From NCBI GenBank assembly GCA_021234155.1, contig JAJEKV010000041.1, positions 3,462,829 to 3,526,828 of the forward strand: 64,000 bases of DNA, given 5' to 3'. Under the pieces are notes generated by a model that saw nothing but the letters and a program-made list of their open reading frames with translations, had not been told where the DNA came from and ran no database searches. Within the stretch, counting starts at the first letter, position 1, and each line of letters opens with the position of its first letter. This document shows, one piece after another, positions 46,631-58,404 of this stretch. The translations under genes were made by a program, and so were the position numbers. This DNA is from Isoetes taiwanensis. Lineage: Eukaryota > Streptophyta > Lycopodiopsida > Isoetales > Isoetaceae.

Positions 46631-49258
46631 CACTAAACCTGTCCCTGGGACCATTTCTGATCCATGGACCAGAACTGGCCCACATGACCTCTGCCACTTA
46701 AACCCATGTAACTCACGAAAGAAATTTCAATTTTATAATATACCACCATCATTTGAGTCTTCACTTATTTCTTAATGACCTCTGAGAATTTCAAGACCAA
46801 TGGGGTCACCTATACCTTGTGGTGATTGCTCAAACATTGGAGAATTTGGCAGTTTCTGCACCAGTTCAGAACTGCCTTCGAAGCATAAAGTGACCTAAAC
46901 CTTGCTAAAGTTGGAGGTATTTGCCTGTTTATCATAGAATACATTGAGTTTTATGTTCCCATATTTTCTTGCTATCATTTGAAATCGGTGGAAGCCGCCA
47001 AACCCTATTTTGGTCAAAGCTGCTTGAGGTTTAAGAATTGTTACTCTCTCATTATAACAAGTTTCGATTTAATTCTTGTGGCCATGAGTTGCTAACTATA
47101 CGAGCTATAGTTTCATGATTTTTTGGAGTTTAAATAAGTCATGTTAACCTTAATATTTACTAAAAGAATTTACTATACAGAATTATGTACAAAAATATAT
47201 GTTAAAATGCTCCAATAACAACCATCCATAATGCCATGTGGGCAATAAATGATGCGTTCTATTTATATCTACATAGAACATAACTTTTATCAACTTACAT
47301 ATAGTGTAACTAGGGTGTAACCATGTAATTTTTGGAATTCAAATATGATGTACAACAGCCGGATTAACACATTAGAGCATAAAAAGTTGGGTCAACTCCA
47401 TAATTATAGGTCCAAAACTCCACAATGATTAAGCAAATGATGTTTATTGATGAATTCAAGTGGATGTTGTGAAGTTTAGCCATGACAATATATAAATAGA
47501 CCACATAACATTTCATATATGCTTCTTTGGTTCATAGAAAGAGACACTACTTTTCCCCAAATATGCCTTTAAAATGGTTCAAAATGTGAGAAATGACATA
47601 TATAGAGATCTCTTATATAGGTTGTACGGTCTTATTGAAAAAAATACCATGAAATCTGCTTATTTTTTACTAGCATAAACTTCATATCTGTGTTACTACT
47701 ATAAAGTGTCATCCAAGTAGAATAACATTACATGTAAGTTATCTTTCATGTATATTATATTTTTTATGGATGCAAACCTTTCTTAGCGATAGAAATCTCT
47801 AGTTGCATATTAAAGTAACATGTTATTTTTAAGATTTTAATTTATATAAGCACCCATCAGCATTTATGGTCCACGAGACCAATTGTATAGAGCATATATC
47901 TCTTAATAGCCTTATCCATTTTTCTCCATAGAATGATACTATGGCTTTTTAGCTTCGATCACATGATTTTTAAAAGGTGTAAGTGAAAGTCCATGTAAGT
48001 TCAATTGGTCATAAATACCCTATAAATTCTTAATTGTTTGTGCTTCAACCTTACCCTTAAATTATACAAGCTAACCTAATCAATTAATTTTGTCCTATAG
48101 AGAATCATACAAGTAAACTATATGTGAAAGTTGAGATCAAAATTGAATAAGGTGGCACCATTAATAATTTTTAAACCTTCTCTGGACCAATGATGGTCTG
48201 CAAATGGACTGCAGATAGCAATCTATCTTGATTTTTTATAGTAAAAAATTTTCATATTTTTCCTTGGTTCTTTTTGCATTGGTTTCTTGACGTGAGATAT
48301 TTTAAGGATGTGATTTTGTAAAGTCACACCTTAGGGCACAAATCTAGAACAAACATGGAAGATATAATATAATTGATGCTATCTATTCTAGCACAATCCT
48401 TAAGATAATGAACAACAAAAAAATTTTGTGAACAAAGTGGTCCAAGAGCTACTCGTGTCCCAAAACTCAACTTGAAATGGACTAACATAAGGATATTATC
48501 AATTTTTGAATGAACTATGGACCAGTAATGGGCAGGTACAAATATTGTTTTTGATTTTTTTTTACCATGTCTTTTGCTCTTTCCACGAGCTTGTTTTTGC
48601 ATTGGTTTCATATCTTTCATAATGTGATTTTTTGGAGGACAACCTAGAATCATATGTAGCAATACTATCCATTTGTATAGATTCCCTAAAATTGAAAATA
48701 GAAGTAAAAGTCAAAACATCAAATTCAAAGTCAACAAATATTTTTATAGGATTGAGGACCTTGTGAATTACGTATATGCCAAATTTGGACTCAAAATTGA
48801 TCTCCTTCTGAACGAAGTTGTTTTTATATCACAACTGCTTTCTGGGAACCAGTATTGGTTCTCAGAAGGTAGAGGACAGTTTGGACCTTGTCATGTTTGA
48901 ATTGCTCTATCTTCCTTCACACAGTTCGAATTGAGATGTGGTTGTTTGTGCCTTGCTCTATATCTCGTGTAGAAAAATAACATTATAACCAAAAAAATCA
49001 GAAAAATCTTTTTATCAAGACAGTTTTACTTTATGTGAACATGAAGCTTTTGGTACTTGACCCCCCTTGGGTTTGCTAGAGCATAACTCACAAGAATGGG
49101 AGCTGATACATTTTTGTGTATTTTTTATGTGAAGCATGACTGCCATATATGAACTCCTAGAAAGGGTTTGGCTAGTTTTTGTGTTCTTGATTTTATATGA
49201 TTTTTTCTGTGAACCTTCAAAATGCCCTTTAATGGTCCATCATGGGACAGGTCTAGTG
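46631..49258. mobile_element. Non-autonomous CACTA (En/Spm-type) element, 2,628 bp
   Basis: Left end CACTAAACCTGTCCC (46631) and right end, read on the complement, CACTAGACCTGTCCC (from 49258) are inverted repeats agreeing at 14 of 15 bases. Both continue to a shared GGACCATT. Motifs of the type GGTCCAT/ATGGACC recur inside (about 46657, 47870, 48185, 48520, 49232), as subterminal repeats do. No transposase was seen. Flanking bases (TAA left, GTA right) do not give a perfect 3-bp target duplication, but the LINE frame on both sides shows it is an insertion. Part of the element recurs at 58.4-59.25 kb. Confidence 0.82.
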
Positions 49259-49683
49259 GTAAAGGATATGGAGAGATAGGGCATTGAAAAGGGAGTCTTA
49301 TAAGATCCATATTAATCCTACATCGCATGAGGCAAAGTATTTGGCAGAGGGGATTTTCATGAAGCATAGGCATGCCATCTGCAGGATGAGGTTGAGCTCA
49401 CAAGGGCTTGGTGTTGACGTAGGCAGGTGGAATGACATTCCTCACGAGCTTAGATTGTGTAAGATATGTGAGACAGGGATACTTGAAGATGAGGAATATG
49501 TACATCTACATTGCCCTGCTTACAAAGATATTTGAGAGAAGTATGATGTATATGCTGGCACGTTGATGACTTTCTTTGATTTTCCAGGATCATGTATTGG
49601 AAGATGTATCATTGATACTTTAGAGTGTAGGGATGATGTTTTAGGAACCTTAAAAGTAGATGAGTTAAAGGTAGAAGAGTAAT
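49259..49683 (+). mobile_element. LINE family B, piece 5 (C-terminal zinc finger)
   Basis: Reads RIWRDRALKRESYKIHINPT, RHAICRMRLSSQGLGVDVGR, then LRLCKICETGILEDEEYVHL and HCPAYKDI, the CxxC...DEEHxxxxC zinc-finger-like end of this LINE type. After a TGA at about 49533 the same frame stays open about 50 more codons (EKYDVYAGTLMTFFDFPGSC). No family A type hairpin or tail follows; a purine-rich stretch does. Confidence 0.82.
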
Positions 49684-50100
49684 GCATTACTATTAGAGGA
49701 TGCATTGGATGATTTGTTTTATAAGATTGAATGTAAAAGTTGAATGTCTTATAGACCATAGAGAATAGAGAAGAGAGAGAAGATAACATAGAAATGAAGT
49801 GCTAGAGGGAGAAGAGAGAGAGGGGGTGATGAGGAAGATAACTCAAGCACTTTCTCAAGTGACTGCGAAAGAAGTGAAGGTGACGAAGGTGAAGGTGACG
49901 AAGAAGATATAAATTACATTTGGCAATCCCAACATAAAGCTAAATGATTATGAGTAGAGTAACTCTCCATGGCGATCTTCGCTACAAGGAAATAACAAGC
50001 ATAAGACAAGAGCAAGTATAACATACACAAGTCAAGTCTTTATATTAGATAATTCATATTCTTCAAAATTTGATATTATAGATTCGCGGGAGCGATATAT
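49684..50100. other. Spacer after LINE family B
   Basis: Purine-rich low complexity at about 49755-49840, then GAAGGTGACGAAG-type short repeats at 49865-49905. No supported gene. Confidence 0.4.
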
Positions 50101-51323
50101 TCACTGAGTTTCAGATACAGAATCAAGAGTTACAAAATCAAGGTTCACACCAATCTTGCTAGTTATTCGCCGAACATGTGCCTTGCCGATTGCCATGGTT
50201 TGAGAGGCATCCATCTCAGAATATCCCATCACAAGGGGATCCTCCACCTCTATGGCCTCTGCTAGGCGCTGCACATGTTCATCAGGTTCTTCCTTCCATT
50301 TTACTGCATTTCCCAAGCAGTTCTCATTCAATTTGACATGCAAATGTTGAATGATGAGATAATCTAATTGTTTTTCGTGTGGAGTTGTGCTCTTACGTGC
50401 CTCCCATTTCTGCATCCTCCATCTTTTCTTCGTCTCTGAATTCTATGATATGTTTACCTGTCAAAAAGGGCAACACCCCATCAAGCTGTTTATTTAGTTT
50501 CCAACTTGTCAAACTGAGGTTCCCAGACGTCTATACTTTTTTGAGTCAATTCCAGAAGCTTCTTTGCATCCCGCATTCTTTTCTCATAGCTCTTTGCATC
50601 TAGCTTACTAGAATCTCATATATGTTAGGAATGTCGGTGGTTTGTGTATCCTTATGTATGGCATTGCAGAGTTGCTCAGTATTTCTAAGAAGGACCTTAA
50701 GAAGCGGTATATCTTATCATCATTCTCGAATGCCACACTCCTTTTACCTTGCATGAGAGCCACTCGTGAAGACGTGTTAGCAGAAAAGAAAGCTAGCATA
50801 CAACTATCGATGGACGCCAACTTATTAACAATATAATAGGCATATGAAGCCTTGAGTTGGCACTTGAAAATGTGGTCACCATCTATTGGGGCCCATGTAT
50901 ACCTTGGCTTGCCTGTGAAATACATTTGATATTTTTTCTTAATCTTATCATCTGCATCTTTATTTTGAGTAAGTGGCATTTCAGGCAAAGGGGTGCTTCG
51001 AGCATTGCGCACCTGAATCAACCGAAGTTCTAGGTCAGGGAGGATGGGTATGACACGGGCCTCATTGCAGTTGAGGCACATGTAGCTAATGTAATACTGA
51101 TATTCCTTGACTTTCTTTATGCTCAACCACTCCGATCCTTCATATGATTCCATTGAAATGTGCGTTGGATTTTATTCTGACTATATATAGGCAAATGAAC
51201 TGAGCCAATGAGCATAACCAAATGATATATCTTCGTTGTCGCCATGCTCGCTATCCTAGTAAACAGATCTACATATTTTTTGCATTCCCAAACTTTTGTA
51301 AAACTAGGGATGTCGATGAACAT
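50101..51323 (-). CDS. Unrecognised minus-strand gene, broken into blocks
   Basis: Three coding-like blocks lie in order on the minus strand. The first (about 50608-51153, 181 codons) has YISYMCLNCNEARVIPILPD, MYFTGKPRYTWAPIDGDHIF and CMLAFFSANTSSRVALMQGK. A coiled block (about 50490-50600) has SYEKRMRDAKKLLELTQKSI. The last (50101-50415) has EEPDEHVQRLAEAIEVEDPL and ends SVSETQ at 50101-50103. A short block upstream (51123-51323) may be related. Amino-acid composition is convincing, but no family was recognised and stops separate the blocks, so either introns or decay are present. It could be a host gene or part of a transposon. Confidence 0.4.
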
Positions 51324-51535
51324 CAGAGTGGCATTGCTTCATTTGTTTAGCTTCTATTTCCCTTAAATTTTTAAGTGTAGAAGATTTGGGATCTTTGTAA
51401 GTAATTTTCGGTTATTGATATACCCCATTCAACAACTAAACAACCGTGAAAATACATGAGCACAGGTCCTTTTATGGCACAGGCCTTCCACTACGGTTCT
51501 AAAATTGGAACCATGCCTCTTCTGCTTTTTTCATA

Positions 51536-52412
51536 ACTGCATGCCTACATGGCCTTAAAATATGCTTAGAACTAGATGCAATAGAGGTATTCATTAATCC
51601 CAAACAGTGTGCTTCTCTCACTAAATGTACACATAAAGTGGCTGAGTATCTAACAGAGTGGCAAAATCTAGAGCATTCTGACATTTGGGTATCTAGCTCA
51701 GCTATGCTAGATCTGATCCGTTGTCTCGAGACTAGATTACGTCTTCTATACTTTTGCAGAAGGAGAAATTGGAAACGTCGAGCTCTTTTGGGCAAAATAA
51801 GCACATAACTTATGTGCATTTATAAGGACCTGAATAGCTTACTTAAGAGAAATAATTTTGAACTGGCTAGTTCAGAAGCATTAGTTAATGCCTCTGAAGA
51901 CCTCAAGCATCTGAAGGAATGCTAGATACTGACCTAGGTCATGAAGTACATTATGCTCGACTTGAAGTGGTTGCGGTATTTATTATCACGCATCAGGTTG
52001 CTAAGGTAATGTCATATGTACATGATGATAGACATAGTGCAGAAGGATCTAAAACCTAGCAATATTTTACTGATTCTTCTTGGTCTCTACAATTTGTTGT
52101 TGCCAAGCTGGCAGATTTTGGAATATCCAAAGATTCATTTGGTACTATGAGGACCAACACAAATATGATAGGTACACGGTTATTCATGGCATCAGAATTG
52201 AAGTGGATCTATTGAATATCTGGAAGATTGATGTCTACTATTGAATATCGTTTGTGGTGATGTTCTATTGAACAGGGAGAAACCAAATCCTAAAGAGCAA
52301 TTGGAAGGATTGGGTGCAGTTTCTTTGTACTTAAAACCTTTAGTTCTTAGTAGCTTTAATCCCGATGCTAATTTGCAACCAAGCTTCTCTGACATATGCA
52401 ATGCTTAAGTTT
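51536..52412 (+). pseudogene. Protein kinase pseudogene with N-terminal helical domain
   Basis: The first part (51536-51920) is helix-rich: CLHGLKICLELDAIEVF, AEYLTEWQNLEHSDIWVS, RCLETRLRLLYF, KDLNSLLKRNNFELAS, with one TAA inside. A kinase domain follows: IVQKDLKPSNILL (catalytic loop; HRD reads VQKD), a frame change, AKLADFGISKDSFG (DFG motif), TRLFMASELKW (APE region), KIDVYY then FVVMFY (subdomain IX) with two TGA stops, and a C-terminal SFNPDANLQPSFSDICNA. The layout resembles plant MLKL-like or receptor-type cytoplasmic kinases with an N-terminal bundle. Multiple stops and frameshifts show it is dead. Confidence 0.78.
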
Positions 52413-53798
52413 TTTGAGGCATTAACTCATAACGCAAAACCAAAGAGGAGAAAGGGAATGGGTAAACGATACATATCACACTTCATTGAAAACATATGGG
52501 CCTAAACGTGGCAAGATCGTGCTTGAGCAATTGACGATGAAGATGATGAACCATGGTGGGTGGCCCAATTTTTACAGAAAATGCTTATAAACTCCCAAAT
52601 ATAAGTTATAGAGGGCGATTTAGCTGCCAATTGCTTCTTTTAGCAACTATATAAATAAAACTTAGAATTGTAATTTTCCTCTGCTTCTTTTAAACTATCA
52701 CTCTTCCTTTTTCAATATCAAGGGCAATGCATATTAGATATTTGATCAATAATGAGAAAGCCGGCCTGATAATTTACCATATAAAATACACATATTAGCT
52801 ATTTGATTAATAATGAAAAAGCTAGCCTGATAGTTTACCATATAAAATACGGTATGAAAGTTCTGATAGTATTCTGGCATTTTTCCATGAGAATCTTTAG
52901 CTCTTCTATAAAAAGTAATTCAGGAAATAGAATAAAATTGTCATTATTATGTTTTTGGATAAAGATGCCTTCACAATACTGATATCCCATCTCATCATCC
53001 GCAAGAGCATTCAGAAAGCAAAAATCATAATCTATTCTCTAGCCTATGTGAAAAAGGGCAAAACATAAAATCTATTCTAGCCTAATGTAAACAAGGGCAA
53101 AACGTATAATCTATCCTAGCATATCCTGTAAAATTGAAATCTTTTTTGGTGTGTTATATGGGAGATCCTATTTTTTATTTGGGTGGTAAAAAAATCAAAA
53201 ATAAAAAATCTGTTATGAATAACATATAAACTATTAAATGTAAAACAAATCCCATAACACACCAAAATAAAAAAATTTCAGTTTTTTTTCCAATAAAAAA
53301 ACAACTGGCAACAAACCAGTTCCACTTCTGAAAAAAAAAAAACTGGAGCTTTCCATGACTCTTACATAGTATATCCGGCCTTGGTCTTGCCTGCTTTCAT
53401 GAAAAAAGAGTAATGAAAATGCAAGCATGCCATGGCAAAGCTTCCAAACTTCTAATATTCATCGAGTTCTCAAGGCTATCCACCATTCACCAAACCCTTA
53501 TTGCCCTCTATTGTTTGCCCCTGTTGTGTATTACCAAGAAGAAAGCTAAGATGAAAATTTATAAATCCTTTCTTACTGAATCAAGTTCAGTAGGAGGGAC
53601 CTGATCTCAATATATTGCAAAATATAGATCATAGACCGTGTAAAATTTCTGCTCAACTAGTTTAGAATCTCCATAATCATATTAATGGAGCTTATTTTTT
53701 GAGAGCAAGGCCTCATAGTTCTGCCTGAATAACTGCGAATGAGATGATGCAGAATCTTAATTTGAGAAACCAAATGATGCAAATAGCTTTTATATAGA
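52413..53798. other. AT-rich spacer
   Basis: No supported gene. A stretch at about 53155-53300 resembles 59265-59420. A short imperfect tandem repeat (ATATTAGATATTTGATCAATAA type) lies at about 52730-52845. Confidence 0.4.
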
Positions 53799-53866
53799 AT
53801 AGAATAGAATAGAATAGAATAGTTTTTTTAACGTCCACGGAGACCAATAGGTCATGGTGGACGTTT
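53799..53866 (-). mobile_element. Minimal LINE family A insertion (68 bp) with target duplication
   Basis: On the minus strand the insertion is the terminal block only (GACCTATTGGTCTCCGTGGA, CGTTAAAAAAAC) followed by a TTCTA-repeat tail of about five units. It is bounded by perfect 11-bp direct repeats TTTTATATAGA at 53788-53798 and 53867-53877. The duplication identifies it as a genuine target-primed insertion that stopped after about 45 nt of cDNA. Confidence 0.9.
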
Positions 53867-53877
53867 TTTTATATAGA

Positions 53878-56800
53878 GAAGCATATTGAAATGAGTTTTT
53901 GGTGCAAATCCACTTTTATTTTGTTCTGCTATTTGTTTGACGCAGTATGCCAACAGCAAAAATGATGGAAAGAACTATAAACTGAGACGTGTTCGATTCC
54001 AAGGTGCATGCTAAAACAAAGGGAATAATAAGAGTGGAGATGAGCCCTGATATTCCCACCCATGTTCAATAAACTTGTGCTGATTATTCCCATCCGTGAG
54101 AATCTCTCACGGATCAAACATGCTTGCTTTCGACATATCCCATATCAAATTTACCTCCCGATCCACATCCCTCTCCCGATTTAGTCATAGTCTGTGCTAT
54201 GTTTTATTTTCCTTGTTCCCTGTGCTATACTTCTTGGAAGGAAGAAACATGTATGACGCTCCCCAAATCTATACGATGCTCCCATGTATAAATACGAGAA
54301 ATCCCTTTTTCCAGCGACTCTATCACCAGGAAAGGCCTTCTATCTGACTCGGACCACTTGGGATGGTCAAGTGTCCGAGTGACAGACACAAAGGTGTCAT
54401 TCACCCCATGCTTTCTCTGGGATATCCTATATTGCGGAAGCGTAAATACATGTTAGCACTAGCAACAATACACATAAAATAATATACCAGTATGAAGGGT
54501 GGCCCATCCACCATCAATATGAACAACAATATAATACTAACATAACATATAAAATGCATCATAAATGAGGGTTCTACCCCGGGCTCAAACTCAGGGGGTC
54601 GATTGAAGGTCAGGGTCTCCGAATAACAACAGACGGGATCATGACAATGGGGTTGGCTGGCATAGAACAGTGGCTAGGTTAGTCCACTCCATCCGCCTCT
54701 CCTGTGCACATTTTGTAGATAGGCTAAAAGATGACATGGTTGTAGGCTTTTGGCGACGTAATCTCAAGAAATCACCCTATGAGACTACTCCAGGTTGCAT
54801 CTCCCTGGTCCGATGAGGCAGGAATGGGACAAGTCCCTTCCTGGAGCACGATGGTTCCATGGAAGGCTAGAGGACCACTGCGCCTAAATCTGTACGTCGA
54901 GATCACTGCACCTATTGAGTCCCCAGGACGTCGTTTCAGGACCATACTTGAGACCCATGGAGTGTCAGACACATATGTGACCCACACACAGTGACCGACT
55001 ATAAGCCTAGCACATTATAAGAATCCCAGTAGCCACACTTAGCAAGGCACTATGTCCACTTCACCATTGTGTCCATGGAATAATGTTCAATCTTGGCATA
55101 GCATCCATAGCTAGGTGGGCTCTTGTGCACAGGCCGCATTTATTGGGATTTATGGGATTCTAGCTAGAAGCATCTCTACTTCTACTAGCCTTTAGGTCTC
55201 TACCCTCCCTTACCCCACAAGCACAAGAGGTGCAGCAAAAGAAATACCATAAATCATAAATCCATTCGTAACTTCAAGTGGAGCATCAATAAAAGATTAA
55301 TCATTCATCTAAACAAATAAGGGTTAATCCTTAACTAGAATCTCAAGCTAACTAAGCCTACTAACTAGTATCTTGGTTAGATCCACTATCTCTCAGGTTC
55401 TCCTGGCTCTACTGGTTGAATAGGCTCCTCGAGCTCCCTCTCCTCCTCCAATTGCCCCCAAATCGATTTTGGGGGTGAAGCCCCAATTTGGGTGATCTCT
55501 AATTGGCAATTTCCATCTGCCCAATCAATTTGGATTAGGTGGAGATTGCTAAACTGAGTTGATTATTGATTGGATTAATATATTCCTTCCTAAAATTAGT
55601 GTTTTGCCCTAATTTTGCATTAGGGTTTAGGCTAATGAGAATAGGTGCCACATGGCGCCTAGGTTTTCCATTAATTGACATAGCTAATGTTAATTGATAT
55701 GCATAAACTTAATGTAATGTACTACCCCATTTTACTTGAAAATGTTTTCCTCTGATCCATCAAGGCAGTTTCTGTGCTTGGACAAGAGTAATCCTCATTT
55801 TGATCCATCAAGCAAGTATCTTTCACTTAAACAAGAAGGGCACTACAAGATATTTCCCTTTCTGTTCATCTAAGCAGATAATCCAACCTTACTTGGGAAG
55901 AAAGGCCTCCTTTCTGAACCGTTAAGTATTACCATTAAAACTTGAGCAAGAAAGAGAGTTTTTCCTTCCACTAGGAAGCAATTTTTCAACAATTATTTGA
56001 ATTGAAAACTTGTAAATAAAAGAAAACTTTACTCCATTCAAGTTAAACTCACATGCTCAAGCAATCTCATGGATCGAAAAACTTTAAATCTCAAAATAAG
56101 AAGCTAGTAGTTAATCGAACGTGTATTTACATATACTTATGGCAGTTGGTAACTTGGCAATGGTGGTTGTCAAATAAATGATCTAAATAAAGAAAAGAGA
56201 AATTCACATAAAATTTTGATTTTTGCAGCAATAATTTCTTTTGGGTGGTCGATGTAGAGGCTGAGGCTTTGGCTTTAGGTTCTGGCTCCAATCAATACTA
56301 GCTTTCACAATCTGTCTTCTATTGTCTCACTATAAGTATTTGTCATGCTTAAGAATCCCATATCATCCATTACTGGCTGTCTCCAATCATAAGCAGGTTT
56401 CAACTGGTTGTAGGAATTGGTTTTGTTGAAAATTTGGTGTCTTCTATAGCTCATTGTCAATTAAGTAATTTAAAGAAATCACATCAATTCGAATACCACA
56501 TTCTAAGTCGACATTTGTTTTCCTTCTGGCAGTTACAGGGTTCTTAATGTAGAAAGATTCGAGCGATAGTTCGGTTGGATGTGGCATCTTGAGCATACAT
56601 TGAAAGGAACCGTTTTTCGACTTGGCAATATAGGGCTCCACAAAAGACTGATTTCTTAGGCTTTTCCTGTCTTGTCCGATATTGGCAGTTGATCTATACG
56701 ATGGAGACTTTAACACGAGTTGTTGGGTGAGTCGAATATTTCCAATGTCTTATATATAAACTTTGTCCGCCATCTCCATTAAGATACTCTACATTTTTCT

Positions 56801-58404
56801 CTCCTCGTGAAATTTTCCTTAGCTACATTTCGTTATAAGTTCGTGATTCGTGTCAGTTTATGCCATGTGGCTTTTGGTTATTATCTAAGCTTTTGAGTTC
56901 CGTACCTTTGTTGTTTCACCTGATTGTGGGCCATTACATCTCTATTTTCTATCACAATTAATCCTTTTCAATGAGCTTTGCTTGCATAGTTAGGTAGTCC
57001 TTTTTGCTTAGATCTTAGGTTTCTCCATCCTTGGTCTATTGGTACCATTTATGGTGGTCGCTATTGGTCGTTTTGCAGAGGTTTTACATCGGTGCAATTT
57101 TGCTAAAATCATTTGTCCATGGATACATAACTTTTTCCAGAGCCATATCTTAGTTTGCATTCGCATTTGTTATGACTTGATCTGTTGAAGTTCTTGGTAC
57201 GAAGTTCTTGGTACATTAATGCTTGTGAGTTTTAGTTGCAGATCTTATGCTGTATTCCTTTATGTAGCTTGTTCCTTGTCATTGTTACAACCACCCAGCC
57301 ACGTGCCCCTTCAATTCTTTTGACTTATTGATTTCTTTCCACTGCCCATTCCCTTAATTACATCATTCATTGTTCCCTTTTGTCCACTTTAGTTCCACTT
57401 GTCTTATTGAGCTCTAATGGTGCTCCCATTCCCATTCCTTGTTAGTACTCACCCTTGAAGTTCGGGTTGTGTACAAGTTGCTTCCATACTTCTCGTTACT
57501 ATGCTCTGCTCTGCTAGTCTGAATTGCTCCGAGTTGCTCCATCTGTCTGATTGCTCTCAGCGTTCTTGTCTCATGGTATTCTTAGTTATAGTTTGTTCAC
57601 TTGCCCAATGCCTGAACGGTTCCTCTGGCCTTTGCCTTTCTCGTGGTATTCTCAGTTGTAATTTGTTCGATTGCTCAATCTGATCCTCTTGCCCTTCAAT
57701 TTTCGGAGTGGTTTCTATTGCCTTGCGTCCTATTCGTCCCACCTTGCTCTGCCTTGCTCTATGCTTGGTGGGTTTCTTTAGTTTTATGTAGCTTCCATCT
57801 TGTCACTTCTTCTGTCCTGGTTTAGGCACCTGGAGACCCTTGTCCTTTGGATGGAAGATCACTAAGTTCCTTGGATCAACTCATGAACACTAGCACCTTC
57901 TTGAGAATGTCATTTACTGTCTTAGCCTTACTGTTTGGTCGTCCACCGTCTGATCTTCATTCTTTATCAAGCGTTCCATAAGTTGTTCAATTCTCGGATA
58001 TTTTCTTTCACGACTAGTTGGTTATTGCAGCCTATTGGAATTTTTGGCATGGCATTTGTATTGTATCCTCAGTATTAGTATTGGCTATAGGTTGCGCTTG
58101 TTTTGTGGGTGTGTTCAAGTTAAGCTTGGCTTGTCGATGGTTTTCTTCATCCCTTGGTGTCATTTGGCAATTTAAACATTGTTGTGCCCGTTGTGTCATT
58201 TGGTGCTATTGATCTAGTGGGTGGTGTTCATTATGTTGTTCTCTTGAGTCTGCTAGCCCCTCTGTGTCTATTTTCGACTGTGCCATATTGTTCTATTTAT
58301 TTTCAATCTCTGTGTTTTGCCTTGCTTTCTGCCTCAAGCATCTTTGCTCCTTTAATTGGCAACTATAGCATATTACACCACTCTTCTCGTCGAAATTGTC
58401 CCAA
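53878..58404. other. Long region without a recognised gene
   Basis: Both strands were read; open frames are short and match no family I know. Items seen: a small inverted repeat CCGTGAGA-ATC-TCTCACGG at about 54093-54112; a GC-richer block at 54560-55020 with open frames on both strands; complementary short arms around CCCCCAAATC/GATTTTGGGGG near 55457-55480; and a minus-strand open frame of 90 codons at 56444-56716 of unknown nature. Confidence 0.4.
57570..57690 (+). repeat. Imperfect tandem duplication
   Basis: Two diverged copies of about 70-80 bp share CTCRTGGTATTCTYAGTTRT and TTTGTTC..TTGC.CAAT. Confidence 0.6.

Noticed and set aside
48324-48662. 112-codon open frame inside the CACTA element
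   Set aside because: No resemblance to transposase or other proteins; AT-rich and not kept in the second copy.
46631-49258. Treating this region simply as ancient intergenic DNA
   Set aside because: Matching CACTA ends and the interrupted LINE frame show a defined insertion.
54772-54994. Paired open frames on both strands (71 codons each)
   Set aside because: Mirror-image frames in a GC-richer block; neither resembles a known protein.
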